Shown: in pieces, positions 11,964-22,900 of the stretch
How the letters are laid out: every line of letters starts with the position of its first letter
Numbering within the stretch: position 1 is the stretch's first letter
Assembly: GCA_028284585.1 (NCBI GenBank)
Contig: JANQRK010000057.1
Location: 62,001 to 126,000, forward strand
Direction: 5' to 3'
Source: Chromatiales bacterium
GTDB taxonomy: Bacteria > Pseudomonadota > Gammaproteobacteria > Chromatiales > Chromatiaceae
Length of the DNA stretch: 64,000 bases
Notes under the pieces: generated by a model
What the model was told of the DNA's origin: nothing
The model's database searches: none
Seen by the model: only the letters and a program-made list of their open reading frames with translations
Position numbers and translations under genes: made by a program

Positions 11964-12310
11964 TCCAGGGCCCCCTTCTTCCACTCGTAGATAAAACCTA
12001 CCACCAAAATGCCAAGAAATATCATCATGGCCCAGAACCCAACCATCCCAACTTCGTCGAGCACCACCGCCCAGGGGAACAGAAAAGCGATCTCCAGGTC
12101 GAAAATGATGAACAGGATGGCGACCAGGTAGTAGCGCACATCGAACTTCATACGTGAATCTTCAAAGGCCTCAAAGCCACACTCGTATGGCGAATTCTTC
12201 TCGCTATCCGGGCGATGCGGTGACAGCACGAAGCCCAGGCCGGTCATCGCAACGCCCACCACAGTCCCTATGATGATGAAGATCAGGACGGGTAAATAGT
12301 TTTCGAGCAT
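11954..12310 (-). CDS. nuoA: NADH-quinone oxidoreductase subunit A
   Basis: Three-helix membrane subunit of complex I (118 residues) and first gene of the nuo operon. The family motif [22 protein letters not shown] contains the loop Cys-Gly-Phe at the quinone tunnel entrance, followed by helices [20 protein letters not shown] and [30 protein letters not shown] purine-rich ribosome site precedes the ATG at 12310. A strong sigma70 promoter lies 70-100 nt upstream. Confidence 0.97.
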   Translation of the reverse strand: MLENYLPVLIFIIIGTVVGVAMTGLGFVLSPHRPDSEKNSPYECGFEAFEDSRMKFDVRYYLVAILFIIFDLEIAFLFPWAVVLDEVGMVGFWAMMIFLGILVVGFIYEWKKGALEWE

Positions 12311-12382
12311 TCAACTCTTCTCCCGGAATGATCCGGACGCCAAAAATTTTTCCGTAGAGACCGAGTGTCGGAGGGAGCACCA

Positions 12383-12412
12383 AGGATAGCGATCGCCGAC
12401 CACCAGTGTCAA
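12383..12412 (-). promoter_or_regulatory. Sigma70 promoter of the nuo operon
   Basis: On the minus strand TTGACA (12412-12407) and TATCCT (12388-12383) are separated by 18 bases, giving a consensus -35 and a good -10. Transcription would start near 12376, about 66 nt before the nuoA ATG. The DNA just upstream (12420-12465) is A/T-rich and could act as an UP element. So complex I need not depend on read-through from secG and tRNA-Leu. Confidence 0.75.
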
Positions 12413-12478
12413 GCCGCTTACCCCAAACTATCTATTTGTTTTATAATGGTTTTTTATGCTTTTCCGGACACAAGTCCA

Positions 12479-12504
12479 GGTATCGCTGGCACCTTCGCGA
12501 TACC
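12479..12504 (-). other. Hairpin between tRNA-Leu and nuo promoter
   Basis: An inverted repeat GGTATCGC / GCGATACC with a 10-base loop lies 10 nt beyond the encoded CCA end of tRNA-Leu. There is no U-run after it on the minus strand, so it is a poor intrinsic terminator. It may instead mark tRNA 3' processing or partial termination. Confidence 0.4.
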
Positions 12505-12514
12505 CCTCCCAATC

Positions 12515-12599
12515 TGGTGCCGAAGGCCGGACTCGAACCGGCACGGCTTACGCCACTACCCCCTCAAGATAGCGTGTCTACCAATTCCACCACTTCGGC
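12515..12599 (-). tRNA. tRNA-Leu (GAG)
   Basis: An 85-nt class II tRNA on the minus strand. The acceptor stem GCCGAAG pairs with CTTCGGC. The D-loop region GTGGAATTGGTAGACAC is typical of leucine tRNAs, and the anticodon arm CTATC-TTGAGGG-GGTAG gives anticodon GAG. A variable arm TGGCGTAAGCCG and T arm GCCGGTTCGAGTCCGGC follow. The CCA end is encoded (12515-12517). It lies 20 nt after secG, an arrangement common in gammaproteobacteria, and is presumably cotranscribed with it. Confidence 0.97.
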
Positions 12600-12619
12600 G
12601 AACGTGCTCTTTGAGTGGA

Positions 12620-13054
12620 CTAATCATCCACCTGCGGCAGATCACTTTCCGCTTGTTCGGGTACAGCCGGCACGTCCGACGAAGGCGGCACATCAGGTGA
12701 TGCCGACGCATTTGGGACAGTTTCGGGCGCCGATGGCAGATCAGAAACCACCGGCACCTCAGTCACGTCATCTACCGCCGGTGACGCCAAGCCATCCATC
12801 AGGGTGTCCGGCTCGCCAGTCTGCATAGCAAAATACGCCAGCGTCAGACTGGTCACGAAGAACAATGTTGCCAGCACCGCTGTGGACCGACTGAGAAAGT
12901 TTGCCGCTCCCCGCGAACCAAAGACGCTAGAAGACGAACCGGCGCCAAACGCCGCACCCATGTCGGCGCCCTTACCATGCTGGATCAAAATCAGCCCGAC
13001 CAGTGCGATGGCCAAGAACAAATGCACCACAACGAGAATGGACTGGATTTCCAT
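12620..13054 (-). CDS. secG: Protein translocase subunit SecG
   Basis: Small auxiliary subunit of the SecYEG inner-membrane translocon. Two hydrophobic helices are visible (about residues 3-22 and 56-76), with the conserved cytoplasmic loop [17 protein letters not shown] and [17 protein letters not shown] between them. At 144 residues it is longer than the E. coli protein (110) because of an acidic, Pro/Ser/Val-rich low-complexity tail (from about residue 80). It sits between tpiA and tRNA-Leu. Confidence 0.96.
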   Translation of the reverse strand: MEIQSILVVVHLFLAIALVGLILIQHGKGADMGAAFGAGSSSSVFGSRGAANFLSRSTAVLATLFFVTSLTLAYFAMQTGEPDTLMDGLASPAVDDVTEVPVVSDLPSAPETVPNASASPDVPPSSDVPAVPEQAESDLPQVDD

Positions 13055-13070
13055 CAGCTACCCCGGATGA

Positions 13071-13826
13071 TCAATCACTCGCCGCCGCACACACGGCGAG
13101 GAAGTCATCCGATTTGAGCGAGGCACCACCGATCAAACCACCATCGATATCAGGTTGTGCTAGCAGATCAGCCGCATTTTTCGGGTTCATGCTGCCGCCA
13201 TAAAGGATCCGCAGACCGTCGGCCACCGACTGGTTGGACTGCGCTAGGCGCCCGCGAATAAAGGCATGCACCTGCTGCGCTTGATCAAGCGACGCGGTCC
13301 GACCGGTACCGATCGCCCATACCGGCTCATAGGCGATCACGCCCTCACCGACGGTATCTATGCCGCATTGGGCGATCACAGCATCGAGCTGGCGTGCTAC
13401 GACGCTTTCCGTGGCTCCCTGTTCACGTTCGTCTAAGGTTTCGCCGAGACAGAGAATCGGGACCAGGCCGGCAGCCCAGGCCGCGGCAAACTTCTGCGCT
13501 ACCAGCTCATCGCTTTCGGCGTGGTAGGCGCGGCGCTCCGAGTGGCCGACGATAACGAAATGACAACCGAAGTCCCGCAGCATGGGACCGGCGATCTCGC
13601 CTGTGTACGCGCCCGAGGTATGCACCGATACATCCTGGCCGCCCCATTTAAACGCGCTGCCCTCGAGCTGCTGCTGGACATCCGAGATGTAAATCGCGGG
13701 AGCACAGACAGCGACTTCGGCGGCCGTGACCTGGCCAATCCCAGCTTTGAGACCGCTCAGTAACTCGGCGATGCCGGCGCGCGAACCGTTCATCTTCCAG
13801 TTTCCGGCCACCAGTGGCTGACGCAT
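13071..13826 (-). CDS. tpiA: Triosephosphate isomerase
   Basis: Cytoplasmic TIM-barrel enzyme interconverting dihydroxyacetone phosphate and glyceraldehyde-3-phosphate. All landmarks are present: GNWKMNG (catalytic Lys), VGHSERR (His), the catalytic-Glu loop AYEPVWAIGTGRTA, and the phosphate-binding YGGSMNPKN. It has 251 residues, the standard length. It lies 16 nt upstream of secG on the minus strand and 92 nt after glmM. Confidence 0.97.
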   Translation of the reverse strand: MRQPLVAGNWKMNGSRAGIAELLSGLKAGIGQVTAAEVAVCAPAIYISDVQQQLEGSAFKWGGQDVSVHTSGAYTGEIAGPMLRDFGCHFVIVGHSERRAYHAESDELVAQKFAAAWAAGLVPILCLGETLDEREQGATESVVARQLDAVIAQCGIDTVGEGVIAYEPVWAIGTGRTASLDQAQQVHAFIRGRLAQSNQSVADGLRILYGGSMNPKNAADLLAQPDIDGGLIGGASLKSDDFLAVCAAASD

Positions 13827-13918
13827 GTGTCATTCCCCGCGAAATTAGGCGGCGTAGCTTAACGGTGGCAGGCCTCCAAATCAATGCTGGAGGGTTTCTG
13901 TGCGGGTAATTGTTGGGC

Positions 13919-15262
13919 CTAGGCAGCCACTTGGGCACGCACCGCATCGGCGATCGCATTCGCCTTGGCAACCACCAATTCCGCCTCCCGACCTTCCACC
14001 ATGACGCGGATAAGTGGCTCGGTACCTGACGGGCGCAATAGTACCCGACCATCGCAACCCATGTCGCATTCCACGGCGTGCACCGCCTCAGTTACCGACT
14101 CACATACCATGACATCGGTGGCGCGCGCGGTACCCAGCGGGACATTGATCAACTCTTGCGGAAACTTGGACATTCCGCGGCGCAACTCACCCAATGACGT
14201 ACCGGTCTTGTTGATCTCCGCCAAGACTTGCAAGGCCGAAACGATGCCGTCGCCCGTGGTCGTACGATCGCGACAAATGATGTGCCCTGAAGGCTCGCCA
14301 CCCAGGTTCCAATTGCGCTCCGACAGGCGCTCGAGGATGTAGCGGTCGCCAACTGCGACTCGTTCGAAACCGACCCCAAGCTCGGCAAGCGCGACCTCGA
14401 GACCCAGATTGCTCATCTGGGTCCCCACGACCTTACCAGCCAGTCCGCCATTGTTCATTCTCGAGCGGGCAATGATGAACAAAATCTCGTCACCATCGAC
14501 GATCTCACCCTTTTCATCGACCATTATGACCCGGTCGCCGTCACCATCTAAGCCGATACCCAGATCACCGCCATTGACCCGCACCGAACTGGCTAGCGCG
14601 CGCGGATCAGTCGCACCAAAGCCATCATTGATGTTCAGGCCGTTAGGCTCGGCGCCGATCGTGATCACCTCGGCACCGATTTCCTCGAGCACCGCCGGGG
14701 CAATGTGGTAGGTCGCACCATGGGCACAATCGACGACAATTTTCAGGCCGTTGAAGTCCCACTTGGACGGTATCGTGCTCTTGCAAAACTCGATGTAGCG
14801 GCCACGCGCATCATCTAACCGCTCGGCCTTGCCGAGCAGCCGCGAGTGAACCGTTGTCATCGGCTTATCGAGCTCCTGTTCGATAAGCTCTTCAATGCGA
14901 TCCGGCAATTTGCCACCATCGGCGCCAAAAAACTTGATCCCGTTGTCCTCGTGGGGATTGTGCGAGGCGCTGATCACTATGCCAACGCTGGCGTGCAGTG
15001 TACGCGTCAAGTAGGCGATTGCAGGCGTGGGCATCGGACCCAACATGCGAATGTTGACGCCAGCGGCGACCAGGCCTGCCTCCAACGCTGCTTCAAACAT
15101 GTAACCCGAGATCCGCGTGTCCTTGCCGATGAGAACCTTGCCACTATCGCCACCCAGGACCCGGCCCGCTGCCCAGCCCAACTTCAAGACGAACTCAGGG
15201 TTGATCGGACCTTCGCCGACACGCCCCCGGATACCATCCGTACCAAAGTATTTGCGTGCCAT
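13919..15262 (-). CDS. glmM: Phosphoglucosamine mutase
   Basis: Converts glucosamine-6-phosphate to glucosamine-1-phosphate on the way to UDP-GlcNAc for peptidoglycan and LPS. The N-terminal [12 protein letters not shown], the phosphoserine loop [17 protein letters not shown], the metal loop [13 protein letters not shown] and the C-terminal phosphate-binding [16 protein letters not shown] are all seen. The 447-residue length is normal. It follows folP by 4 nt, the conserved ftsH-folP-glmM order. Confidence 0.97.
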   Translation of the reverse strand: MARKYFGTDGIRGRVGEGPINPEFVLKLGWAAGRVLGGDSGKVLIGKDTRISGYMFEAALEAGLVAAGVNIRMLGPMPTPAIAYLTRTLHASVGIVISASHNPHEDNGIKFFGADGGKLPDRIEELIEQELDKPMTTVHSRLLGKAERLDDARGRYIEFCKSTIPSKWDFNGLKIVVDCAHGATYHIAPAVLEEIGAEVITIGAEPNGLNINDGFGATDPRALASSVRVNGGDLGIGLDGDGDRVIMVDEKGEIVDGDEILFIIARSRMNNGGLAGKVVGTQMSNLGLEVALAELGVGFERVAVGDRYILERLSERNWNLGGEPSGHIICRDRTTTGDGIVSALQVLAEINKTGTSLGELRRGMSKFPQELINVPLGTARATDVMVCESVTEAVHAVECDMGCDGRVLLRPSGTEPLIRVMVEGREAELVVAKANAIADAVRAQVAA

Positions 15263-15266
15263 TACT

Positions 15267-16103
15267 TCATCTCCCCAAATCGGTTGCAGTTACCGCCTGC
15301 CAGACCTGCAGGGCGTCCACGGTCGCCGCGACATCGTGCACTCGTACTATCTGCGCACCTCGCTCCACCGCAACAACGGCCGCAGCAACGCTTGCCGCGA
15401 GCCGTTCTTCGACCGGCCTGTTGGTCAGCCGGCCCAGCATGGACTTACGCGAAAGCCCGACCAGCAGTGGCAAGCGAAGGTTGGCAAACTCGCGCAACCG
15501 ACTTAGTACCGCAAGATTGTGCTGCAAGCTTTTGCCAAAGCCAAACCCAGGATCGATTAGCAACCGTTGTCGGCAAATCCCCCCAGCCTCGCAAGCCACT
15601 ACCCGATCACCCAGATATTTAATGATATCGGCTACCACATCGCCGTATTGAGGTGCCTGTTGCATCGTGCGTGGCTCACCCTGCATGTGCATAAGGCAAA
15701 TGGGTACATCCAGGGGTGCCAACACCTCGATAGCCCGCGGTGCACTCAGCGCAGATACATCATTGATCAACTTGGCACCGGCCGCTACCGCGAGGCTCAT
15801 GAGCTCCGGTTTGCTGGTATCGATGGAGATTGGCACATCGAACTCGGCACGCAGGCGTTCGATCAGCGGCAAGACTCGGGTGCTCTCTTCGTCCAACGAT
15901 ACCGGCTTGGCCCCAGGTCGCGTCGACTCGCCCCCGACATCCAAGACATCGGCGCCTTCGTCGACCAGACGTTCGGCATGGCGGAGCGCTAGCTCGCGGT
16001 CAAGAAAGCGGCCGCCGTCGGAAAAGGAGTCCGGGGTGACATTGAGAACCCCCATGACGCGTGGTAAGGAAAGATCGAACGGCAGCCCAGGGACATTCAT
16101 CAT
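15267..16103 (-). CDS. folP: Dihydropteroate synthase
   Basis: TIM-barrel enzyme condensing 6-hydroxymethyl-dihydropterin pyrophosphate with p-aminobenzoate; the target of sulfonamides. Motifs seen are [38 protein letters not shown] and [12 protein letters not shown]. The protein has 278 residues, as in E. coli. It may start at either of two adjacent Met codons. It lies downstream of ftsH behind a GC-rich hairpin. Confidence 0.97.
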   Translation of the reverse strand: MMNVPGLPFDLSLPRVMGVLNVTPDSFSDGGRFLDRELALRHAERLVDEGADVLDVGGESTRPGAKPVSLDEESTRVLPLIERLRAEFDVPISIDTSKPELMSLAVAAGAKLINDVSALSAPRAIEVLAPLDVPICLMHMQGEPRTMQQAPQYGDVVADIIKYLGDRVVACEAGGICRQRLLIDPGFGFGKSLQHNLAVLSRLREFANLRLPLLVGLSRKSMLGRLTNRPVEERLAASVAAAVVAVERGAQIVRVHDVAATVDALQVWQAVTATDLGR

Positions 16104-16195
16104 GAGACCACGGCAGACCCAGCAGCAGGCCTACTTCCGCAACATCCAGGGAAATACCGAGGGACGACCGAGGAGGACATAGCCGAGATCAGTTA

Positions 16196-16216
16196 AGGCC
16201 GGGGAAACCCCGGCCT
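16196..16216 (-). terminator. GC-rich hairpin between ftsH and folP, weak terminator
   Basis: Perfect 9-bp inverted repeat AGGCCGGGG / CCCCGGCCT with a 3-base loop, 23 nt after the ftsH stop. On the minus strand it is followed by only TTAACTG, so termination would be partial; it could attenuate folP-glmM relative to ftsH. The 90 bases from here to folP hold nothing else recognisable. Confidence 0.45.
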
Positions 16217-16239
16217 AGGGTACTGCGCATTAGGGCAAC

Positions 16240-18171
16240 TCAGTGCTGACCGGCAGGGCCACCGATCGGCGACTCGCCGCTGACGTCGTCTTTGCCGCCT
16301 TCCGCCTTGGAGCCGCCGCTCGGCCGGCCGGCTTCTGAGTCGTCGTCCCAGCCAGCAGGTGGCCGAGGCTCGCGGCCTTCCATGATGTCGCGAATCTGAT
16401 CGCTGTCGATGGTTTCGTACTTGATCAGCGCTTTGGCCATTGCATGCAATTTGTCGAGGTATTCGTTCAGAATGGCGGATGCCCGCTCGTAGTTCCGGTC
16501 GATGAACGCGCGCACCTCCTCGTCAATGGCATGCGCGGTATCATCCGAAAGCGCCTTATGCTGGGTCACCGAACGACCCAGGAACACCTCTCCCTCATCT
16601 TCCCCGTAGGCCAGCGGTCCCATACGATCTGAGAGACCCCACTTGGTCACCATGTTTCGAGCAATCTCTGTCGCTCGCATGATGTCGTTTGAGGCCCCGG
16701 TGGTGACCGCATGCGCACCAAAGATCAGCTCTTCGGCGATGCGACCACCGAACAGACTCGAAATTTGACTCTCCAGGTGCTCTTTACTATGGCTGTAACG
16801 ATCCTCCTCGGGGAGGAACATGGTTACGCCAAGTGCCCGGCCACGGGGAATGATCGACACCTTATAAACCGGGTCATGCGATGGCACCTTGAGACCGACG
16901 ATCGCATGACCGGCCTCGTGGTAAGCCGTGAGGCGCTTCTCCTTCTCTTTCATGACCATGGATTTGCGCTCAGCGCCCATCATGATCTTGTCTTTGGCCT
17001 TTTCCATGTCGTCCATGTCGACCAAGCGCTTATTGGCGCGTGCCGCAAACAAAGCGGCCTCATTGACCAGGTTGGCCAAATCAGCGCCTGAGAAGCCAGG
17101 TGTCCCGCGCGCAATCACAGACGGTTTGACGTCTTCGGACAGCGGCACCTTGCGCAAGTGCACCTTCAGGATCTGCTCGCGGCCCAAGATGTCGGGCAAT
17201 CCAACGACGACTTGGCGGTCGAAGCGGCCTGGACGCAAGAGCGCCGGATCGAGTACATCGGGGCGGTTGGTCGCGGCGATCACGATCACGCCCTCGTTGC
17301 CCTCGAAGCCATCCATTTCGACCAGCAGTTGGTTCAACGTTTGCTCGCGCTCATCATGGCCACCGCCCAGACCCGCGCCACGATGCCTACCCACGGCGTC
17401 GATCTCATCGATGAAAATGATGCAAGGAGCATGCTTCTTCGCCTGGTCGAACATGTCGCGCACGCGCGAGGCGCCAACACCGACGAACATCTCTACGAAA
17501 TCCGATCCAGAGATTGTAAAGAACGGAACCTTGGCCTCACCGGCGATGGCACGCGCGAGCAGCGTTTTACCCGTGCCTGGCGGGCCTACCATTAGCACGC
17601 CACTAGGAATCTTGCCGCCGAGTTTTTGGAACTTAGAGGGATCCTTGAGGAAATCCACCAGCTCTTTGACTTCCTCCTTGGCCTCTTCGCAGCCAGCAAC
17701 ATCGGCAAAGGTCACCTTGACCTGATCCTCAGTCAGCATCCGCGCCTTGCTCTTACCAAAGGACATGGCGCCACGGCCTGCGCCACCACCTTGCATCTGG
17801 CGCATGAAAAAGATCCACAGGCCAATCAGGATAAAGAGTGGGAACCAGTTGAGCATGATCGTCCACAAGATCGACTGCTGCTCGGGTGGTTTAGCACGGA
17901 TCTCAACATTGGCCTTGAGCAAGTCGCCAACCAGACCATCGTCATTGGGCGATTCGGTTACGAACTGACTGCCCGAGGTCATAACACCCTCGATGCGGCC
18001 GTTCTTGAAGATCTCGACACTGGCAACATTCTTGCGCTCGACCTGTTCGAGGAACTTCGAATAGGAGATCTGCGGAACGCTCGTCTTAGGTGCCGTGAAG
18101 CTGTTGAAGACGGTCATCAACACGACAGCAATGATGACCCAGAGAACAATATTCTTAGCCATGTCATTCAC
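16240..18171 (-). CDS. ftsH: ATP-dependent zinc metalloprotease FtsH
   Basis: Membrane-anchored AAA+ protease that degrades LpxC, unassembled membrane proteins and sigma32. Two TM helices ([19 protein letters not shown] and [20 protein letters not shown]) flank the periplasmic domain. Then come Walker [12 protein letters not shown], Walker [11 protein letters not shown], the [15 protein letters not shown] and the zinc site HEAGH. The C-terminal tail is Gly/Ser-rich. The ORF opens at 18198; I prefer the GTG at 18171, which has GAGGAA 6 nt upstream, over the ATG at 18162. It is downstream of rlmE as in most gammaproteobacteria. Confidence 0.97.
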   Translation of the reverse strand: MNDMAKNIVLWVIIAVVLMTVFNSFTAPKTSVPQISYSKFLEQVERKNVASVEIFKNGRIEGVMTSGSQFVTESPNDDGLVGDLLKANVEIRAKPPEQQSILWTIMLNWFPLFILIGLWIFFMRQMQGGGAGRGAMSFGKSKARMLTEDQVKVTFADVAGCEEAKEEVKELVDFLKDPSKFQKLGGKIPSGVLMVGPPGTGKTLLARAIAGEAKVPFFTISGSDFVEMFVGVGASRVRDMFDQAKKHAPCIIFIDEIDAVGRHRGAGLGGGHDEREQTLNQLLVEMDGFEGNEGVIVIAATNRPDVLDPALLRPGRFDRQVVVGLPDILGREQILKVHLRKVPLSEDVKPSVIARGTPGFSGADLANLVNEAALFAARANKRLVDMDDMEKAKDKIMMGAERKSMVMKEKEKRLTAYHEAGHAIVGLKVPSHDPVYKVSIIPRGRALGVTMFLPEEDRYSHSKEHLESQISSLFGGRIAEELIFGAHAVTTGASNDIMRATEIARNMVTKWGLSDRMGPLAYGEDEGEVFLGRSVTQHKALSDDTAHAIDEEVRAFIDRNYERASAILNEYLDKLHAMAKALIKYETIDSDQIRDIMEGREPRPPAGWDDDSEAGRPSGGSKAEGGKDDVSGESPIGGPAGQH

Positions 18172-18277
18172 GGCAACTTCCTCGTGCCTGACCGGCACTT
18201 TGCTTTGGCGACCCTGCCTGAAGTAGAAATCGACGCCTGAGCCGGCGCCATATTTTCGTCATATTTTTCGAAACTTA

Positions 18278-18898
18278 CTACGAATGATAGTTCCCGGCTA
18301 CCAGATAAACCTCACGGCTATTGGCGCGCGAGGCCTTGGGCTTTCTCGTCACGGCGCGACCAAAACAAGATTTGACCTGGCGCATCCAGGCATCGAAGCC
18401 CTCACCGTGGAACACCTTGCATACGAAATTACCTCCTGGCCGCAACTGCTGGGCGCAAAAATCCAAGGCCAGTTCACTCAAGTACATCCTGCGCGGCTGA
18501 TCGACCGCTGCCACACCACTGATATTGGGGGCCATGTCCGACATCACAAGATCGACCGGGCTCCCATCCAGCGCCAATTCCAAGGAGCGCAGGGTCGCGG
18601 CTTCACGAAAATCGCCTTGGATCGTCAACACCTTCGGCAGCGGGTCCATGGGCAAGACATCTAGTGCGATCAGTCGCCCAGCAGGCCCTACCAGCTCAGA
18701 CGCTACTTGTGACCACCCACCAGGCGCAGCCCCCAGGTCCACGACCACATCCCCGGGTCGAATTAGGCGATCTTTCTCTTGAATTTCCAGTAGCTTATAG
18801 GTTGCTCGCGAGCGATACCCCGCCTGCCTGGCGCTCTTCACATAAGCATCGCTCAGATGCCGCTGCATCCAACGCCTACTACTCTTGGATCGCGCCAT
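18278..18898 (-). CDS. rlmE: 23S rRNA (uridine(2552)-2'-O)-methyltransferase RlmE
   Basis: Heat-shock rRNA methyltransferase (FtsJ/RrmJ) that modifies U2552 late in 50S assembly. The Rossmann SAM site VVDLGAAPGGWSQVA, the catalytic tetrad region (SRATYKLLE, SDMAPNISG, FVCKVFHGEGFD) and the C-terminal SRANSREVYLVA are visible. It has 206 residues, the normal size. It starts the rlmE-ftsH pair and is divergent from yhbY across 246 bp. Confidence 0.96.
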   Translation of the reverse strand: MARSKSSRRWMQRHLSDAYVKSARQAGYRSRATYKLLEIQEKDRLIRPGDVVVDLGAAPGGWSQVASELVGPAGRLIALDVLPMDPLPKVLTIQGDFREAATLRSLELALDGSPVDLVMSDMAPNISGVAAVDQPRRMYLSELALDFCAQQLRPGGNFVCKVFHGEGFDAWMRQVKSCFGRAVTRKPKASRANSREVYLVAGNYHS

Positions 18899-18918
18899 TG
18901 GTCAATACCGCCGCCTGA

Positions 18919-18944
18919 TACCACTATGGCCCAGTACCACTATG
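18919..18944. repeat. Direct repeat upstream of rlmE
   Basis: Two exact copies of TACCACTATG with a 16-bp period (18919-18928 and 18935-18944), 20-45 bp upstream of the rlmE start in the rlmE/yhbY divergent region. Sequence alone does not tell whether this is a binding site. Confidence 0.5.
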
Positions 18945-19144
18945 CTTAGGGGAACTCTGCGGCGCAACCCGTGGCAATGTCCACCGCGACCTGTATCCGC
19001 CCACAGCGGTCATTTATGATGACCAAACACTGGTCTTTTGGCCATTTGTCGTTAGCTGCAAGTTATTCATCCGGTGGGTCTAGCCGCCCGTTCGAGCCCT
19101 CTCCATCACTACTTTACGACTCGCAAAGCTCTGGGGGCACCTCG

Positions 19145-19441
19145 ATGCAACTCTCCGATACCCAAAAACGCCATTTGCGTGGACTAGGACATCACATCAA
19201 GCCGGTGGTCTGGGTAGGCCAGCATGGCCTTACGGATGGTGTGCTGCACGAGATCGACCAAGCACTGGGCGCCCACGAGCTGGTCAAAGTGAAAATCAGC
19301 GCCAACCGTGCAACTCGCTCGGCCACGGCGGCCGAAATCTGCGTTAAGACAACCGCCGACTCCATCCAGCGAATCGGGCAGATGCTCCTGTTGTTTCGGC
19401 GCAATCCTGACAGACCCAAGGTCGCCCTGCCCTCTGTTTGA
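19145..19441 (+). CDS. yhbY: Ribosome assembly RNA-binding protein YhbY
   Basis: Single CRS1-YhbY (CRM) RNA-binding domain protein, 98 residues, associated with pre-50S particles in E. coli. It is seen as LRGLGHHIKPVVWVGQHGLTDGVLHEID (GxxG-type loop) and LVKVKISANRATRSATAAEI. The ORF track begins at 18971, but the upstream 58 residues are low-quality and the domain starts exactly at the ATG at 19145 (MQLSDTQKRHLRG). yhbY divergent from rlmE-ftsH, with greA nearby, is the conserved gammaproteobacterial context. Confidence 0.95.
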   Translation: MQLSDTQKRHLRGLGHHIKPVVWVGQHGLTDGVLHEIDQALGAHELVKVKISANRATRSATAAEICVKTTADSIQRIGQMLLLFRRNPDRPKVALPSV

Positions 19442-19489
19442 GGCATGGGCCCAAAGCAGGTCATCGTCCCAGCGAATCCAGGTGCAGCA

Positions 19490-19966
19490 TCAATTGTAAC
19501 GCACCTCGAGGATCTCGAATTCGTGGGTGCCGCCAGGCGCCTCGAGCGCCACTTCGTCACCTTCGGCCTTGCCGATCAGGGCGCGAGCGACCGGCGACGT
19601 AACTGAGATCTTGCCCTGTTTCAGATCTGCTTCGTCAACCCCAACTAATTGATAGGTCTTTTCCTCATCGGTATTCAAGTCGAGCAAGACCACGGTGGAC
19701 CCGAATACCACCTTGCCGCCGGCATCGAGCGTACTGACATCGATCACATGGGCATTCGACAACTTCGCTTCGATGTCCTTGATCCGGCCTTCGATGAACC
19801 CTTGCTGCTCGCGCGCCGCATGGTACTCGGCATTCTCTTTGAGGTCGCCATGGGCACGCGCCTCTGCGATCGCAGCGATCACCGCCGGCCGCTTCACCGT
19901 CTTCAGCTCGTTTAGTTCGGTGCGCAGGGCCTCGGCCCCGCGCAATGTCATCGGATGCTTTTCCAT
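19490..19966 (-). CDS. greA: Transcription elongation factor GreA
   Basis: Rescues backtracked RNA polymerase by stimulating transcript cleavage through the secondary channel. The N-terminal coiled coil carries the tip motif [16 protein letters not shown] with the acidic residues that activate cleavage. The C-terminal FKBP-like domain includes GSTVVLLD and [20 protein letters not shown]. It has 158 residues, full length. It starts 12 nt after carB, so carAB-greA is probably one transcript, and it ends convergently to yhbY without a clear intrinsic terminator. Confidence 0.97.
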   Translation of the reverse strand: MEKHPMTLRGAEALRTELNELKTVKRPAVIAAIAEARAHGDLKENAEYHAAREQQGFIEGRIKDIEAKLSNAHVIDVSTLDAGGKVVFGSTVVLLDLNTDEEKTYQLVGVDEADLKQGKISVTSPVARALIGKAEGDEVALEAPGGTHEFEILEVRYN

Positions 19967-19978
19967 TCAACTGGACCC

Positions 19979-22900
19979 TCAACCATGCAGTTCGCGCAGG
20001 CTGTTTACGTTCAACTCATCTGGCTGCTGCAAGGCCATAACAGCCGCATCGGCGCCTGACATCGTGGTCGTATAACTCACTTTATGCTGCAATGCAGAAC
20101 GTCGAATCGATGCCGAGTCGATGATCGCCTGCTTGCCTTCTGTGGTATTGATGATCAGTGAGAACTCGTCATTCTTGATCATGTCGACGATGTGCGGACG
20201 GCCTTCTTTGACCTTATGCACTACTCGGCACTCGATGCCTGCCTCACTGATCGAACGACAGGTCCCGCGCGTCGCGCAAATCTCGAAACCAAGCTGTGCC
20301 AACTGGCGCGCCACGATCACGGCGCGCTGTCGGTCGGCCTCACGCACCGAAATCAAGGCGCACCCGCCGCGTGGTAGCCGAACACCGCCGCCTTCGTTGG
20401 CCTTTGCATAGGCCTCACCGAAGGTCCGACCCACCCCCATGACCTCACCTGTCGACTTCATTTCCGGCCCCAGCAAGGTATCGACCCCGGGAAACTTCAC
20501 GAACGGAAACACCGCTTCCTTCACATAATAGTGTTTGGGCGTGATCTCATCCCCGATGCCTTGGTCCCGCAGCGACTGGCCGGCCATGCAACGGGCACCG
20601 ATCTTGGCCAAGGGTTGCCCAGTCGCCTTGGAAACGAAAGGCACGGTGCGCGAGGCGCGCGGGTTGACCTCGAGCAGATAGATGTCATCACCCTTGATGG
20701 CAAATTGCGTATTCATCAAGCCGACTACCTTGAGCGCACGGGCCAGGCGATGAATTTGCTCACGCATACGATCTTGAATCGCAGCGCTCAAGGTATACGG
20801 CGGCAGGGAACAAGCCGAGTCCCCGGAATGGACGCCGGCCTGCTCGATGTGCTCCATGACACCACCGATCAGGACGTCCTCGCCGTCGCAGACCGCATCG
20901 ATGTCGACCTCGATTGCATCATCGAGGAAACGATCAAGCAGGACCGGAGATTCGTTCGAAACCTTGACCGCCTCGCGCATGTAGCGCCGCAGGTCATCTT
21001 CATCATGCACGATCTCCATCGCCCGCCCACCGAGCACATAGGATGGCCGAACCACCAATGGATAGCCGATCTCGGCGGCCAACTGCACCGCCTGCTCGGC
21101 CTCGGTCGCGGTGCGATTAGGCGGCTGCTTCAAGCCCTCATGTTCCACCAAGTGTTGGAAGCGCTCGCGGTCTTCGGCAAGATCGATTGAGTCGGGCGAG
21201 GTGCCGATGATGGGTGCGCCGGCTGCCGCCAAATCCTCGGCCAATTTCAGTGGGGTCTGGCCACCGTACTGCACAATGATGCCAAGCGGGGCCTCCTTGT
21301 GCACAATCTCCAGCACGTCTTCTAGCGTCAGGGGTTCGAAGTACAGGCGATCGGAGGTATCATAGTCTGTCGAAACAGTCTCTGGGTTACAGTTGACCAT
21401 GATGGTCTCATAACCGTCTTCACGCATCGCAAAGGCCGCGTGCACACAACAGTAATCGAACTCGATACCTTGGCCGATGCGATTCGGCCCGCCGCCCAGG
21501 ACCATGATCTTACGCCGCTCGCTCGGCTCGGCCTCGCACTCGTCTTCGTAAGTCGAGTACATATAGGCAGTACTGGACGCGAACTCCGCCGCACAGGTAT
21601 CCACGCGCTTATAGACCGGACGGATACCCAAGGCCAGCCGGTGGGCGCGCAACACGGCCTCTTCCAGGCCGAGCAGCGCGGCCAGGCGTCGGTCTGAGAA
21701 GCCCTTGCGCTTGAGCCGGCGCAGGCGGTCAGCATCCAGTGCCACCAAACCACCAGAGATAGCCCGCGCCTCTTCGTACACTAGGTCCTCGATCTGGATC
21801 AGAAACCAAGGGTCTATCCGGGTATGGCTAAATATCTCTTCGAGCGATAGGCCCATGCGGAAGGCATCGGCAAGAAACCAGAGGCGCTCTGCACTCGGTT
21901 GGCGAATCGCCGATATCACCCGGTCACGCGCATCGTCGGCACGCAGATCGACGGCCGGGTCGAGGCCGACTTTGCCGGTCTCCAATCCGCGTAGCGCCTT
22001 TTGCAAAGACTCCTGGAAGGTGCGACCGATCGCCATCACCTCGCCCACTGATTTCATCTGCGTGGTGAGCAGCGGATCGGCCTGAGGGAATTTCTCGAAC
22101 GCAAAGCGCGGCAACTTGGTCACCACATAATCGATCGACGGTTCGAAGGATGCCGGCGTTATGCCCCCTGTGATGTCATTGCGCAGCTCGTCCAATGTAT
22201 ACCCAGCGGCCAACTTCGCGGCGACCTTGGCGATCGGGAAGCCGGTCGCCTTGGAGGCCAGCGCCGAGGAGCGTGAGACACGCGGGTTCATTTCGATGAT
22301 GATCATCCGGCCATCGTCCGGGTTGATCGCGAACTGCACGTTCGACCCTCCGGTATCGACGCCGATCTCGCGCAACACCGCCAGTGAGGCGTTGCGCATG
22401 ATCTGGTATTCCTTATCGGTTAGCGTCTGGGCAGGCGCGACCGTTATCGAGTCCCCGGTATGCACACCCATTGGGTCCAGGTTCTCGATCGAACACACGA
22501 TGATACAATTGTCGTGGCAGTCGCGCACGACCTCCATCTCGAACTCCTTCCAACCCAGGATGGACTCCTCGATCAGCAACTCCGAGGTCGGAGACAAATC
22601 CAGGCCACGGATGCAGATGTCTTCGAATTCCTCGCGGTTGTAAGCGATCCCCCCACCAGAGCCACCCATGGTGAAAGAAGGCCGTATGATCGTTGGGAAA
22701 CCGATCTGGGCCTGCACCTGATGCGCTTCTTCGAGCGAATGGGCAACCGCCGAGCGCGGCATGTCGAGGCCGATCTTACGCATCGCCTTGCGGAACAGAT
22801 CGCGGTCTTCCGCTTTGTCGATCGCCTCTCGGGTGGCGCCGATCATCTCGACGCCATGGGCCCCGAGCACCCCCTCGCGGACAAGATCCAGGGCGCAATT

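Noticed and set aside
13827-13918. CCTCCA...TGGAGG repeat between glmM and tpiA
   Set aside because: Six-base stem with a nine-base loop and no U-run; too weak to call a terminator.
14846-15622. 258-residue plus-strand ORF across glmM and folP
   Set aside because: Antisense to two well-identified genes; Arg/Pro/His-rich.
18945-18990. GTTGCG...CCCCTAAG as a sigma32 promoter for rlmE-ftsH
   Set aside because: Only partial match in both boxes; expected from the E. coli homologue but not supported by the bases.
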